A program made the translations under genes and the position numbers. Shown here piece by piece: positions 17,363 through 27,232 of a stretch of DNA of 64,000 bases. Source of the stretch: Streptomyces griseocarneus (GTDB lineage: Bacteria > Actinomycetota > Actinomycetes > Streptomycetales > Streptomycetaceae). The notes beneath the pieces are model-generated. The model ran no database searches. It had not been told where the DNA came from and saw only the letters and a list, made by a program, of their open reading frames with translations. Position 1 is the first letter of the stretch. Each line of letters opens with the position of its first letter. Location: the NCBI RefSeq assembly GCF_014655595.1, contig NZ_BNBL01000001.1, positions 846,310 through 910,309 on the forward strand, written 5' to 3'.

Positions 17363-19014
17363 GCCGGCTCCTCCCCGCCCGCGTACGCCCGGCCGCGGCG
17401 CACCGCGTACGGCCCGATCGCCAGCAGGTCGACCGGCGCCGAACCGAAGCACTCCAGGGCGTCGCGGGGGTCGTCGACCATCGGCCGGCCCGCCGTGTTC
17501 AGGCTGGTGTTGACGACCACGGGCAGCCCCGTCCGCCGCTCGAACGCGGCCAGCGTCCGCGCGAGAAGGGGCTCCTGCCCCGGGTCCACGGTCTGGATCC
17601 GGGCCGTGCCGTCCACGTGCACCACGGCCGGTATCCGCTCCCGCCACGGCCGCACCACGCCGTGCACGAACAGCATGTACGGGCTCGGCAGCGGGCCCTC
17701 GAAGATCTCCGCCGCCCGGTCGGCGAGCACCATCGGGGCCACCGGCCGGAACTCCTCGCGCCCCTTGACGTGGTTGAGCCGCTCCAGGTTCTCCGCGCGG
17801 CCCGGATGGGCCATCAGCGACCGGTGGCCCAGCGCCCTGGGCCCGTACTCGCTGCGCCCCTGGAACCAGGCGACGATGCCGTCGCGCGCCAGCTCCTCGG
17901 CCACCGCCTCGGCGATGTCCGGCGGCCGCTCGTAGGGCACGCGCGCCCGCTCCAGCCAGCCGCGCAGCTCCTCGTCCGACCAGCCCCGGCCCAGGTCGGC
18001 GCCCGTCATCGGCTCCGCCGCCGCGCCGCCCTCGGCCGCCAGGTGCAGGGCCCCGCCCAAGGCGGTGCCCGCGTCGCCGGCGGCCGGCTGCACCCACACC
18101 CGGTGGAAGGGGCTCTCGGCGGCGATCCGCGAGTTGGCCACGCAGTTGAGGGCCACCCCGCCGGCCATGGCCAGCGACTCGGCGCGGGTGCGGCTGAACA
18201 GCCACCGCGTCAGGTCCAGCAGCAGCTCCTCCAGGCACGCCTGCGTGCTCGCCGCGAGATCCGCGTGGTCCTGCGACCACTCCTGCCCCGGCACGCGCGG
18301 CTCGGTCAGCGCGGCCCACGGCACCGCGTGCGCCCGGAAGCCGCCGTCGCCGGTGGCGTACAGGTGCTCCCGCAGCACCGGCAGGAAGCGCGGCTTGCCG
18401 TAGGCGGCCAGCGCCATCACCTTGTACTCGTCGCTGCTGCGCAGGAAGCCCAGGTGCTCGGTCAGCTCCTCGTAGACCAGGCCCAGGGAGTGCGGCAGCA
18501 GCTGGGTGGCCATGATGTCCAGCGTGCCGCCGGCGTAGCGCCCCGCCAGGTGGGAGGCGCACTCGCCGCGGCCGTCGAGCACCAGCACCGCGCTGTCGGG
18601 GTAGGGGGTGGCGAGGCCCGCCGACGCTGCGTGGGCGACGTGGTGCGGGACGAACCGGACCCGCTCGGGGTCCAGGCCCGGCAGGGCCTCGGCGAGGAAG
18701 CCGGGCGCCTCGCGGGCGTAGGTCTGGCGGATGGCGTCCCAGGGGTCGTCCAGGCCCATCGACTCCGGGGCCTTGGCGAGCGCGGGGTCGTAGGAGTACG
18801 CGACGGCGTCGAGGTCGCCGGGGCGCAGCCCGGCGTGCTCCAGGCACCAGCGGGCGGACAGCTGGGGCAGTTCCCACGCGGCGAACGGCACGGGGCGCTT
18901 GCCGTGCTTGCGCCGGGAGAACCGCTCCTCCTCCGCGGCCGCGACGATCCGCCCGTCGACGACCAGCGCGGCGGCCGGGTCGTGGAAGAGGGCGTTGATA
19001 CCGAGGATGCGCAT
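17359..19014 (-). CDS. NodU/CmcH/TobZ-type O-carbamoyltransferase
   Basis: 551 residues. The N-terminal Kae1-like domain starts MRILGINALFHDPAAALV and has VPHHVAHAASA, the iron/carbamoyl-phosphate site. The C-terminal YrdC-like part includes WFQGRSEYGPRALGHRS and NTSLNTAGRPMV. The enzyme uses ATP and carbamoyl phosphate to carbamoylate a hydroxyl, in this context probably of a sugar. The ATG at 19014 has GGAG. It is the second gene of the heptose operon, 116 bases after the SDR gene, so a heptose-containing product may carry carbamoyl groups; that last point is inference. Confidence 0.92.
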   Translation of the reverse strand: MRILGINALFHDPAAALVVDGRIVAAAEEERFSRRKHGKRPVPFAAWELPQLSARWCLEHAGLRPGDLDAVAYSYDPALAKAPESMGLDDPWDAIRQTYAREAPGFLAEALPGLDPERVRFVPHHVAHAASAGLATPYPDSAVLVLDGRGECASHLAGRYAGGTLDIMATQLLPHSLGLVYEELTEHLGFLRSSDEYKVMALAAYGKPRFLPVLREHLYATGDGGFRAHAVPWAALTEPRVPGQEWSQDHADLAASTQACLEELLLDLTRWLFSRTRAESLAMAGGVALNCVANSRIAAESPFHRVWVQPAAGDAGTALGGALHLAAEGGAAAEPMTGADLGRGWSDEELRGWLERARVPYERPPDIAEAVAEELARDGIVAWFQGRSEYGPRALGHRSLMAHPGRAENLERLNHVKGREEFRPVAPMVLADRAAEIFEGPLPSPYMLFVHGVVRPWRERIPAVVHVDGTARIQTVDPGQEPLLARTLAAFERRTGLPVVVNTSLNTAGRPMVDDPRDALECFGSAPVDLLAIGPYAVRRGRAYAGGEEPA

Positions 19015-19130
19015 GGCGTGCTCCGAGTCTGTCGGGACGATGGCTCCGGGGCTGCCGGGACGGTGCTGCGAAGCGGTCGGGACGGTCGGGACGGTCGCGA
19101 GGCGGGGGCTGCCGGGACGGTCGGGAGGTG

Positions 19131-20093
19131 CTAGGGGAGGGCGGAGCGCATGAACCACTCCACGGTCCGTTTGAGGCCCACCGCGCAGTCCACGCGGGGC
19201 TCCCAGCCCAGCTGCCTGCGGGCCGTCTCCGTGTCGGGCCGGCGCCGGGCCGGATCGTCGGCCGGCCGGTCCACGAAGCGGATCGTGGAGGCCGATCCCG
19301 TCAGGTCCACGATGCGCCGGGCCAGTTCGAGGATCGTGGTCTCCTCGCAGCTGCCGATGTTCACCGGGCCCGGATGCCCGCCGGCGGCGAGGGCGACGAT
19401 GCCGTCCACCGTGTCGTCGACGTAGGTCAGGGAACGGGTCTGGGCGCCGTCGCCGGCCACGGTCAGCGGATCGCCGTCGAGCGCCTGCCGGATGAACGTG
19501 GGCACCGCACGGCCGTCCCCGGCCCGCATGCGCGGACCGTAGGTGTTGAAGATGCGGACGATGGCGGTGTCGGTGCCGTGGGTGCGCCGGTACGCGGAGA
19601 CCAGGGCCTCGGCGAACCGCTTGGACTCGTCGTAGACGCTGCGCGGCCCGACCGGGTTGACGTTGCCCCAGTACTGCTCGCGCTGCGGGTGCTCCAGCGG
19701 GTCCCCGTAGACCTCGGAGGTGGAGGCGAGCAGGAAGCGCGCGCCGTCGCGGCGGGCCAGCTCCAGGGCGGCGCGGGTGCCGCTGCTGCCCACCTCCAGC
19801 GTCTCGATCGGCAGCCGCAGGTAGTCGGCGGGCGAGGCCGGGCACGCGAGGTGCGCCACCAGGCCCACGGGCCCGGGTACCGCGGCGAGGCCGCCGGGTT
19901 CGGTGACGTCCGCCTCGACGAGGACGAAGCCCGGCCGCCCCTCGAGGTGGGCGACGTTGGCCCGGGAACCCGTGACCAGGTTGTCCACGCACCACACCTC
20001 GGAGCCCTCGGCCAGCAGCCGCTCGCACAGGTGGGAGCCCACGAAACCGGCCCCGCCGGTGACCACCGCACGGTTCCAGCGTCGTTCGTCCAT
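19131..20093 (-). CDS. NAD-dependent epimerase/dehydratase, UDP-glucuronate decarboxylase-like
   Basis: 320 residues of an extended SDR. The NAD site is [18 protein letters not shown]; the catalytic pair is in [14 protein letters not shown] (YxxxK); [16 protein letters not shown] and [11 protein letters not shown] are signatures of UDP-glucuronate decarboxylase (UXS), which yields UDP-xylose. Start: ATG at 20093 behind AAGGAG; a GTG six bases upstream is too close to that site. It is the first gene of the ten-to-eleven-gene minus-strand glycan operon. An alternative is a closely related sugar epimerase. Confidence 0.88.
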   Translation of the reverse strand: MDERRWNRAVVTGGAGFVGSHLCERLLAEGSEVWCVDNLVTGSRANVAHLEGRPGFVLVEADVTEPGGLAAVPGPVGLVAHLACPASPADYLRLPIETLEVGSSGTRAALELARRDGARFLLASTSEVYGDPLEHPQREQYWGNVNPVGPRSVYDESKRFAEALVSAYRRTHGTDTAIVRIFNTYGPRMRAGDGRAVPTFIRQALDGDPLTVAGDGAQTRSLTYVDDTVDGIVALAAGGHPGPVNIGSCEETTILELARRIVDLTGSASTIRFVDRPADDPARRRPDTETARRQLGWEPRVDCAVGLKRTVEWFMRSALP

Positions 20094-20431
20094 GGTCACA
20101 CTCCTTCGCGCACCGGTTCCTCCGCGTCCGTCGCGGGCAGGCGCCGTCCCGCCCCCGGATCGCCGGGACCGGGAAAACCTGTCGACTGAGTGGAATTGGG
20201 ATCCGCCGGTCCCTGACCGGGCGGCCGGCGCGCGGCTTCGTCCGTGGCGCCGAGGGGGTGGCCGGAGACCTCGCTCGCATAACCACCCGTAGCCGGAACG
20301 ACTCACACAGCAGCGTCGCACACGGCCGCGGATCCCTCCACTCGAACCGTCCGCTTGCCCGCCCCGCCCGTGCGGGCCAGCCTGGGGAGGCGGGCGGCGG
20401 CCCCGCGATCGGGTGCGGAAGGAGGTGCCGT
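20094..20431. other. Divergent promoter region of the heptose operon, no gene seen
   Basis: 338 bases between the SDR gene and the divergent GT9 gene. It must hold both promoters. It is less GC-rich around 20170-20200 and 20278-20310. I see no RNA gene, no convincing operator and no supported small ORF. Confidence 0.5.
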
Positions 20432-21481
20432 GTGCCGGCCCACCGCACGCCATGCGGCGAACCCGCCCCGCACCCCCGCGACATGACACTCTGTCACCCG
20501 TCCGCGATCCCCCTGGCCGGGCCCCTCGCCGACGACCGCCCCCGTCTGCTGGTCCTGCGCGCGCTGGGCCTGGGGGACCTGCTCGCCGGCGTCCCCGCGC
20601 TGCGGGCGCTGCGCAGGGCCCGCCCCGGCCACGAGATCGTGCTCGCCGCACCCACCGCCCTGGCCGGCCCGGCCGTCGCCTGCGGCGCCGTGGACACCCT
20701 GCTGCCCGCCGCCGCTCCCGGCCGGGCCGTACCCCGCACCCTGCCCTGGGCCGCGCCGCCCCCGGACATCGCCGTCGACCTGCACGGCAACGGCCCGCCC
20801 AGCCACCGCGCGCTGACCGCCCTCGGCCCCCGCCGCCTCCTGGCCTTCGCCCACCCCGGCACACCGGAGGTCCGGGGCCCCCGGTGGCGGCCGGACGAGC
20901 ACGAACGCGAACGCTGGTGCCGCCTCCTGCGCTTCTACGGCATTCCCGGCGACCCCACCGACCTCGCCCTCGCCCCGCCCTCCACTCCCTCCCCGGCGCC
21001 CGGCGCGGTCGTCCTGCACCCCGGCGCGGGCTCGCCCTCGCGCCGCTGGCCGCCGGAGCGCTACGCCGCCGTGGCGCGCGGCCTGCTGGAACGGGGGCAC
21101 CGCGTGGTGGTCACCGGCGGACCGGGCGAGGAGGACCTGGTGGCCCGCGCCGCCGTACCCGGCACGCGGGCCCTCGCCGGAGGGCTGCCCTTTCCCGCGC
21201 TCTCCGCGCTGGTGGCCGCCGCGCGCGCGGTCGTCAGCGGCGACACCGGCATCGCCCACCTCGCCGTCGCCCACGCCACCCCCACGGTGACGCTGTTCGG
21301 CCCCGTGGCGCCCGCCCTGTGGGGACCGCCCCGCTCGCCGCGCCACCGCGTGCTGTGGCACCCGGGACCGCCCGGCGACCCGCACGCGCGCGTTCCCGAC
21401 CCTCTCCTGCTGCGCATCACCCCCCAGGACGTCCTCGAGGCCCTGGACGCCTTCGACGGGCGGGGGGCGGCCCGGGCGTGA
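20432..21481 (+). CDS. Glycosyltransferase family 9 (second heptosyltransferase-like)
   Basis: 349 residues. GT9 marks: [55 protein letters not shown], and [18 protein letters not shown]. It is transcribed away from the heptose operon but shares its divergent promoter region, so it probably adds a second heptose or related residue. The GTG at 20432 is chosen for the near-perfect AAGGAGG six bases upstream. The in-frame ATG at 20483 has no such site and would remove 17 residues. Confidence 0.88.
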   Translation: MPAHRTPCGEPAPHPRDMTLCHPSAIPLAGPLADDRPRLLVLRALGLGDLLAGVPALRALRRARPGHEIVLAAPTALAGPAVACGAVDTLLPAAAPGRAVPRTLPWAAPPPDIAVDLHGNGPPSHRALTALGPRRLLAFAHPGTPEVRGPRWRPDEHERERWCRLLRFYGIPGDPTDLALAPPSTPSPAPGAVVLHPGAGSPSRRWPPERYAAVARGLLERGHRVVVTGGPGEEDLVARAAVPGTRALAGGLPFPALSALVAAARAVVSGDTGIAHLAVAHATPTVTLFGPVAPALWGPPRSPRHRVLWHPGPPGDPHARVPDPLLLRITPQDVLEALDAFDGRGAARA

Positions 21482-21527
21482 GCGTCACGGGCGGCGCCAG
21501 GCGTCGCTCCGCACGCCGGTGACGCGG

Positions 21528-21965
21528 TCATTGGTTCAGCAGACGCCTGACCAGCCGGCCGAAGACGAAACGGCCGGCCCGCGCCGTCCACCCGTCGAGC
21601 GGGCGGGGCACGCCCCTGACGCCCAGGTCCTCGCGCCAGACGACCCGCGATCCCCCGCCCGGCCGCCCGCTCACCTCCAGCTCGGCCCAGCCGGTCACCA
21701 CCCGCCCCCGCTTCTCCAGCCGGCACCGGCCGGGGCCGCCGCCGGCGGGCGGCCGCCACAGGACGACGTCCATCGGGTCGTCGAAGGCCAGGGGGCCGAT
21801 GCCCGTACGGGCCACGAAGCGCGTGCCCACGTGCGTGGGGAAGGGCGTCGTGACGACGATCCGGGTGAGCGGGAGGGCCGCCGCGTGCCGCTCCCAGTCC
21901 GTGAGCCGCAGCCAGACCTCGCCGACAGGCAGGGCGGCATCGCGGTGGAGCTCGAACAGTGCCAT
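21528..21965 (-). CDS. SRPBCC (START-like) family protein
   Basis: 145 residues. The pattern starts with a strand (MALFELHRDAALPVGEVW), a helix (RLTDWERHAAALPLT), then alternating strands and a long C-terminal helix (FVFGRLVRRLLNQ). This fits the polyketide-cyclase/SRPBCC fold that binds hydrophobic ligands in the cytoplasm. The ATG at 21965 follows GGAGG. It is convergent with the GT9 gene, and its function is unknown. Confidence 0.8.
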   Translation of the reverse strand: MALFELHRDAALPVGEVWLRLTDWERHAAALPLTRIVVTTPFPTHVGTRFVARTGIGPLAFDDPMDVVLWRPPAGGGPGRCRLEKRGRVVTGWAELEVSGRPGGGSRVVWREDLGVRGVPRPLDGWTARAGRFVFGRLVRRLLNQ

Positions 21966-22265
21966 GTGCGCGCCTCCCGCCTCCCGCTCCGCGTGGCCCC
22001 CGCTCATGTATGTCACGTTTCCCCGCCGGCATTCCCGGCCGGCAGGCCCGCCGCCCCTGCGGTCACTACCTTGGTCCGTTGGCCCCTCCGTGGCGAGTCG
22101 TGCAGGGCTGGTGCTGTGCCAATGGCCCAGTCGAACAGCGGTCTGTTGAGCCAGCTGGCGGCCGGATGCTTTGATGTCCGTGTCGATGGCGCTGCGGATC
22201 CCCGCGGCGCCTCTTTTGTTGCGTGTGCTCACATGCGTGTACTCACAGAGGGGGGACCGGAAGAG
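21966..22265. other. Intergenic region before FUSC gene, no gene seen
   Basis: 300 bases between divergent SRPBCC and FUSC genes. Contains the presumed promoters. I see no RNA gene or convincing operator. The FUSC start may lie inside its last part (ATG at 22233). Confidence 0.4.
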
Positions 22266-23774
22266 GTGCTCAAGAGGCTGTTCGTGGCGCCGGACCCCGG
22301 CCGGCTCAGGCTGCGCACCGGCGTCCGCGCCGTCCTGGGCGTGGCCCTGTCGGTCGCCGCCGCCCAGCTGGCCGGTCTGCCGCTGCCCGCGGTGATCCTC
22401 GGCGGCCTCACCGCGCTCCTCGCCCTGTTCACCGTCGGCGACCCGACCGTACGGCGCCAGGCGGTCACCACCGCCCTGCTGCCGGCCGTCGGCCTCCCCG
22501 TGCTCGCCCTGGCGGCGGCACTGCACGGCTTCCCCCCGGTCCGCGACGCGGCGTTCCTCGCCGTCGTCTTCTGCGGCGTGTACGCCCGTCGCTGGGGCGC
22601 GCGCGGGCAGGCGCTGGGGATCTTCGCCTTCATGATGTTCTTCGCCACGCAGTTCCTGCACGCCGTCCCGGACCAGCTGCCCGGGCTGTACGCGGCCGTG
22701 GCCATGGCCATCGGCGCGTCCGCCCTGGTCCGCTTCGGCCTGTGGTGCATCGAGCGCCGCACCCCGCCGCCCGCGGGGCCCGCGCTCCTCGCGGCACGCG
22801 GCCTCGCCCGGCCGACCACCCGGCAGGCCTTCCAGAACACCTTCGCCTGCGCCATCGCCCTCGGCGTGGGCCAGCTCGTCTCCCACGAGCGCTGGTACTG
22901 GGCCGTCGGCACCGCCTGGTGGATCTTCGTCAACACCGCGTCGCGCGGCGAGACCCTCGTGCGCGGCTTCCGCCGCGTCGTCGGCACCCTCATCGGCATC
23001 GTCGTGGGCCTCGTCGTCGCCGTCCCCCTGCACGGCGCCCCGGCGCCCACCGCCGCCCTCGTCGCCGTCTGCGTCTTCGGCATCTTCTACACCGCCGCCC
23101 CCTCGTACAGCTGGATGATGTTCTTCGTGACCGTCATGGCCGGCCTGCTCTACGGGCTGCTCGGCGTGCTCCACCCCGGCCTGCTGGCCCTGCGCTTCGA
23201 ACAGACCCTCGTGGGGGCGGGCGGCGCGGCCCTCGCCGTGGCCCTCGTGCTGCCCGTCACCACGCACGCCGCCACCGACGCCTGGATCCGGCGGTCGCTG
23301 CTGGCCCTGCGGCACTGCACGGCCACCTCCGCGCGCCGGCTGGCGGGGGACGACGCCGCCGACCCCGCCCCGCACGTCGCCGAGCTGGAGATCCTCCTGG
23401 CCAAGGTGCGCGTCTCCCTGGCGCCGCTGCTGCACCCGCTCAGCCCGCTGCGGGCACGCCGCGCCCGGGCCGCCATGGTCATGACGCACCTGGACGACTG
23501 CGTCCGGCAGGTCCGCGGCCTGGCCGAGGTGGCCGCCGACCCCGACGCCTCCCACGACGCCCGGCTGACGGCCGCCTGCCGCCGGGTCGAGACCGCGCTG
23601 CTCGCCCTCGCAGCCCCCGACGAGCCCGTGCCGCACGTCGAGGCGCACGGCGTGCCGCGCCACCACCCCGGCGCCGAGCGCGCCCTGGCCCACCTGCACG
23701 ACCTCGAGGCCGCGCTCGCCTCGCTGGCCGCGCCCCTGCGCGACCGGCCGCGCGGCGTCTTCGCGGACGCCTGA
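22266..23774 (+). CDS. FUSC family membrane protein (aromatic-acid-exporter-like)
   Basis: About 502 residues. It has two blocks of membrane helices (residues about 20-165 and 185-330), each starting with a similar segment (RTGVRAVLGVALSV and RQAFQNTFACAIALG). Hydrophilic regions follow, with a C-terminal helical domain of about 150 residues. This repeat is the FUSC/YccS/AaeB layout, in which the protein acts as an efflux component. The start is uncertain: GTG at 22266, or ATG at 22233, which would add 11 residues; neither has an ideal ribosome site. No partner membrane-fusion protein is adjacent. Confidence 0.82.
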   Translation: MLKRLFVAPDPGRLRLRTGVRAVLGVALSVAAAQLAGLPLPAVILGGLTALLALFTVGDPTVRRQAVTTALLPAVGLPVLALAAALHGFPPVRDAAFLAVVFCGVYARRWGARGQALGIFAFMMFFATQFLHAVPDQLPGLYAAVAMAIGASALVRFGLWCIERRTPPPAGPALLAARGLARPTTRQAFQNTFACAIALGVGQLVSHERWYWAVGTAWWIFVNTASRGETLVRGFRRVVGTLIGIVVGLVVAVPLHGAPAPTAALVAVCVFGIFYTAAPSYSWMMFFVTVMAGLLYGLLGVLHPGLLALRFEQTLVGAGGAALAVALVLPVTTHAATDAWIRRSLLALRHCTATSARRLAGDDAADPAPHVAELEILLAKVRVSLAPLLHPLSPLRARRARAAMVMTHLDDCVRQVRGLAEVAADPDASHDARLTAACRRVETALLALAAPDEPVPHVEAHGVPRHHPGAERALAHLHDLEAALASLAAPLRDRPRGVFADA

Positions 23775-23775
23775 G

Positions 23776-23820
23776 CCACCGGCCATTGATCCACCGGTCA
23801 TTGATCCACCGGCCACCGAT
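23776..23820. repeat. Three tandem 15-bp repeats after the FUSC gene
   Basis: Units CCACCGGCCATTGAT, CCACCGGTCATTGAT and CCACCGGCCACCGAT lie head to tail immediately after the FUSC stop codon. Units 1 and 2 differ at one base. The block is outside any gene and has no clear function; slippage is the simplest origin. Confidence 0.85.
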
Positions 23821-23898
23821 CCCCGGCCACGTTCCGTGACTGTCAGTGGCACCCTGTAGCGTCGGCTCCGACGGTCGGTTCGACGGGAGGGGCGGGCA

Positions 23899-24954
23899 AT
23901 GGCAGCCACGACGGAGCACGGGCGCCGGTGGGCGTACATCGGATCGTTCACCGATGCGGGCGGGTGGGGGCTGACGGTCGCCGAGGCCGACGACGCCACG
24001 GGCGCCCTCAAGCCCGTGCACACGACCGACGCGGTGGTGAACCCCTCGTATCTGGCGCTCTCGCCCGGCGGTGACGTGCTGTACGCCGTGAGCGAGACGG
24101 ACGAGGGCGCCGTCGTCGCGTTCTCGCTGGCCGACCCCGCCCGCCCCGAGCCCCTCGGGCCGCCCGTCGCGGTGCGCGGCGACGGCCCCACCCACCTCGC
24201 CGTCGCCGGCCCGTGGCTGTTCACCGCCAACTACGGCTCCGGCAGCGTCAGCGCCCTGCCGGTCCGCGTCGGCGGCTCGCTCGGAGCGCCCTCGGCGGTG
24301 CTCCCGCACCGCGGCCGCGGCCCGGTGGCGGACCGTCAGGCGGCCCCGCACCCCCACGCCGTCGTGCCCGACCCCTCCGGGCGCCGGCTGCTCGCCGTCG
24401 ACCTCGGCACCGACTCGGTGTGGATCCACGCGCTCGATCCCGTGACCGGCGCCCCGAGCCCGCACGGCGAGACGCCGCTGCGCCCCGGCACCGGCCCCCG
24501 GCACCTCGTCTTCCACCCGCGCGGCGACCGGGCGTACGTCCTGGGCGAGCTGGAGCCCGTCGTCGCCGTCTGCCGGTGGGACGCCTCGGCCGGCACGCTG
24601 GAGCCGGCCGGGGAGGCCCGCGTCCTGCCCCCGGGAGCGGTCTCGCCGAGCTATCCGTCGGCGCCCGTCGTCTCCGCCGACGGCCGGTTCCTGTGGGCGG
24701 CCAACCGCGGCGACGACACCATCGCCACCCTCGCCCTCGACGCGCAGGGGGACGGCCTCGAGCTGCGCGGCACCACCGACTGCGGCGGGCACTGGCCCCG
24801 CGACCTGACCGCGCACCCGGACGGGCGGCTGCTGTACGCCGCCAACGAGCGCTCCGGGGACGTCACCTGGTTCGCCGTCGACCCGCGGACGGGGATACCG
24901 ACGCGCGCCGGTTCGCTCGCGGTGCCGGCGGCGTCCTGCGTGCTCTTCGCCTGA
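23899..24954 (+). CDS. Lactonase-family beta-propeller protein (6-phosphogluconolactonase-like)
   Basis: 351 residues forming the seven-bladed 3-carboxymuconate-cyclase/YbhE-type fold. Blade repeats are visible: AYIGSFTDAGGWGLTVAE, NPSYLALSPGGDVLYAVSE, THLAVAGPWLFTANYGSGS, GPRHLVFHPRGDRAYVLGE and WPRDLTAHPDGRLLYAANE. Family members hydrolyse 6-phosphogluconolactone or related lactones. It is preceded by GGGAGGGG. No signal peptide is seen, so it should be cytoplasmic. A strong hairpin lies 44 bases after the stop. Confidence 0.88.
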   Translation: MAATTEHGRRWAYIGSFTDAGGWGLTVAEADDATGALKPVHTTDAVVNPSYLALSPGGDVLYAVSETDEGAVVAFSLADPARPEPLGPPVAVRGDGPTHLAVAGPWLFTANYGSGSVSALPVRVGGSLGAPSAVLPHRGRGPVADRQAAPHPHAVVPDPSGRRLLAVDLGTDSVWIHALDPVTGAPSPHGETPLRPGTGPRHLVFHPRGDRAYVLGELEPVVAVCRWDASAGTLEPAGEARVLPPGAVSPSYPSAPVVSADGRFLWAANRGDDTIATLALDAQGDGLELRGTTDCGGHWPRDLTAHPDGRLLYAANERSGDVTWFAVDPRTGIPTRAGSLAVPAASCVLFA

Positions 24955-24997
24955 CGGCGCCCCGCACGCGGGGGCGGGAGCCGGGCCCGCGAAACGC

Positions 24998-25031
24998 CTG
25001 GAGGGGCCTCCTGTGACGGAGGCCCCTCCAG
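24998..25031. terminator. Rho-independent-type hairpin between convergent genes
   Basis: A perfect 14-bp inverted repeat (24998-25011 with 25018-25031) and a 6-base loop, lying between the lactonase gene and the convergent CbiX-like gene. It has no long T-tract, as is usual in Streptomyces. It could serve both strands. Confidence 0.8.
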
Positions 25032-25121
25032 AGGCGGGCGTTCACGGGCCGTACGCACTCCTGGGCGTACGCGCTCGCGGGCACACGGGCGGCGCGGTGC
25101 GAACCGGCCGCGCGGCACGCG

Positions 25122-26057
25122 TCAGTGGGCCGAGGCGCCCTGCGGCGACGGCTGGATGGCGATCCCGAGCACCGAGGCGTACTTGGCGAGCACGAGCTTG
25201 CCGATGGCCGGGTAGGCGCCGAGCGGCTCGGCGGCCGCGCAGCCCGCCTCCTTGGCGGCCATCGCGGTCAGCGTCTCGTCGACCTCGGGCCCGATCAGGC
25301 AGGGGGCGAGCGCCAGGTTCCGCGAGCCGGAGCCCTGGAGCTGCTCGGCGGCGCGGGCGATGGCGCCGTCCTCGTCGAGCGCGGCGGCCAGCACCGGCAC
25401 GGCGAGCCGGGCGGAGAGCAGCATGCCGGTGATGCCGGCGGCCTGCACGGCCTCGTCGCCGCCGACCGTGGCGAGCACGATGCCGTCGGCTGCCGTTGCG
25501 ACTGTGAACAGTCGCGCGCGGTCGGCGCGGGCCAGTCCGGCCTCGGAGAGACGGACGTGCAGCGCCTCGGCGAGCAGCGGGTGCGGGCCGAGCGTGTCGG
25601 TGAGCTCGCTCGCGGATCCGCTGTTCATGACGGCCTGGCGTATCCGCCGCAGGGCGGCGCTGTCCGGTCCGGCGAGCAGCGGCACCACGACGGCGTCGGG
25701 CGCCTGGGCCCACGGGTCCTCGGCGGAGTCCTCTTCGCGCGCTTCGCCGGCGCGAGCGGCGCGCTGGGAGGCGGCGTAGGCCAGGACGGCGTCCAGCGGC
25801 GGGAAGCCCTCGCTGTCCGCGTCGGTGTCCACGTAGCCGACGCGCGCGTCGAGCCCGGGGAGCTCGGAGCGGGCGATGCTCAGGGTCTCCTCGGCGAGGC
25901 GTCGCGTGGCGAGGTCGGGGGTGCCGGGAACGGCGAGCACCAGCGGGGGCGCGCCGACCGGAGCGGCCAGGGGTTCCGGCCGCCGGTGTCGCCCCGGCTG
26001 GCGGGGACGTGGCATTCGTACAGGCAGGCCGGACACGGGCCCTGTGGGGGAGCTCAT
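25122..26057 (-). CDS. CbiX-like (sirohydrochlorin chelatase superfamily) protein
   Basis: 311 residues. Segments APPLVLAVPGTPDLATRRLAE and ARVGYVDTDADSEGFPPLD mimic the strand-helix pattern of CbiX chelatases, repeated near AQAPDAVVVPLLAGPDSA. The usual active-site His of the HGS motif is replaced (VPGTPD), so a chelatase activity is doubtful. Start ATG at 26057. Actinobacteria often keep such a protein outside cobalamin or siroheme operons. No siroheme or B12 gene is nearby. Function unresolved. Confidence 0.7.
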   Translation of the reverse strand: MSSPTGPVSGLPVRMPRPRQPGRHRRPEPLAAPVGAPPLVLAVPGTPDLATRRLAEETLSIARSELPGLDARVGYVDTDADSEGFPPLDAVLAYAASQRAARAGEAREEDSAEDPWAQAPDAVVVPLLAGPDSAALRRIRQAVMNSGSASELTDTLGPHPLLAEALHVRLSEAGLARADRARLFTVATAADGIVLATVGGDEAVQAAGITGMLLSARLAVPVLAAALDEDGAIARAAEQLQGSGSRNLALAPCLIGPEVDETLTAMAAKEAGCAAAEPLGAYPAIGKLVLAKYASVLGIAIQPSPQGASAH

Positions 26058-26163
26058 GGCGCCGCATGTTAGTCGTTCATGGGGCTCGGACGTTCGGGTG
26101 GGGGTATCTGAACAACGTCTGTCCGGTTTTATTCGATGGCTCATACGATAAGCGCAGATGTGA

Positions 26164-27162
26164 TCAGCAAACGACCCGGAGCAGTGTGTCGTCGACGGGC
26201 AGCGCCAGATCGTTCCTCGCGAGTGCCGTGGCCACGGTCACAGCGCCGGCCAGCGGATCGCCCTGGGTGACGACCCGTCGGACCCCTGGAAGTTGCAACT
26301 GCAACTCGTGGTGCAATGGCGTGAGCAGTTGGTCGCCCAGGCCGAACAGGCCACCGGTCAGCGCCACATCCGCCGCCTGCGCCGGGCACGCCGCCGCGGC
26401 CGCCGCGGCGATGTGGCGGGCGGCCGCGCGCAGGATGCCGGCGGCGACGGGGTCGTCGGGGGCGCAACGGCCCACCTCCGGGGCGAAGGAGGCGAGCACC
26501 GCGGGCCGGTCCGGCCGCGGGTAGAGCAGCCCGGGCAGCCGGGGAGCCGGGCCGAACACCGCCTCCGAACGGGCCAGCAACGCCGGCGAGCCGCCCGTGC
26601 GGCCGTCGTACGCGCGCAGCGCCGCCTCGAGCCCGGCCCGGCCGATCCAGGCTCCGCCCCCGCAGTCCCCGAGCAGATGGCCCCAGCCGTCCGCGCGCCG
26701 CCAGCCGCCCTCCGCCGACAGATCCGTGCCGAGCGCGACGAGCCCGGTGCCGGCCGCGACGACGACGCCGGGCCGCTGCCCCAGGGCGCCGGCGTAGGCG
26801 GTCACGGCGTCGGAGGCCAGGGCGAGACGGTCCGTCCCCAGCGCGTCGCGCAGGGCGTCGGGCAGCACGGCGCGCAGGTCGTCCCCGAGCATGGCCATCC
26901 CGGCCGCCCCCACGCAGACGGCGACGCAGCCCCGGGCTCCCGCCTCGCGCAGCAGTTCGCCCGCCACGGGCAGCACCCTCCCGAGCAGGTCCCGCGCGTC
27001 GATGCCCCGTTCGCCGGTGGCCATGGGCGCCGGCGAGGACCAGGTCAGGCTCCGCCCGCCGGCGCCGGCCGGCGCCAGGGCGACGCGAAGTCCCGAGCCC
27101 CCGGAGTCGATCCCCAGGACGTGCCCGGCCACGCCGGGTCCGGCCCCCACGGCGCCGGTCAC
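26164..27162 (-). CDS. BadF/BadG/BcrA/BcrD-type ATPase, N-acetylglucosamine kinase-like
   Basis: 332 residues with the ASKHA fold: phosphate-1 loop HVLGIDSGGSGLRVALA, a second phosphate loop VVVAAGTGLVALGTD, GWGHLLGDCGGGAWIGR, and adenosine loop DVALTGGLFGLGDQLL. The GWGxxLGDxGS-like block is typical of bacterial GlcNAc kinases. It probably phosphorylates an amino sugar or sugar from wall turnover. The start is GTG. It is followed by a 106-base gap and the CbiX-like gene on the same strand. Confidence 0.85.
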   Translation of the reverse strand: MTGAVGAGPGVAGHVLGIDSGGSGLRVALAPAGAGGRSLTWSSPAPMATGERGIDARDLLGRVLPVAGELLREAGARGCVAVCVGAAGMAMLGDDLRAVLPDALRDALGTDRLALASDAVTAYAGALGQRPGVVVAAGTGLVALGTDLSAEGGWRRADGWGHLLGDCGGGAWIGRAGLEAALRAYDGRTGGSPALLARSEAVFGPAPRLPGLLYPRPDRPAVLASFAPEVGRCAPDDPVAAGILRAAARHIAAAAAAACPAQAADVALTGGLFGLGDQLLTPLHHELQLQLPGVRRVVTQGDPLAGAVTVATALARNDLALPVDDTLLRVVC

Positions 27163-27232
27163 CCGCGGCCGTGGGAGCGGTGCGCGCCCGTACGAAGCGA
27201 CATGGCGCGCACCCTACCGCCCCGGACGGGGG

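Noticed and set aside
25122..26057. Functional sirohydrochlorin ferrochelatase (cbiX/sirB)
   Set aside because: The expected active-site His motif is not present and no siroheme or cobalamin genes are adjacent; kept only as superfamily member.
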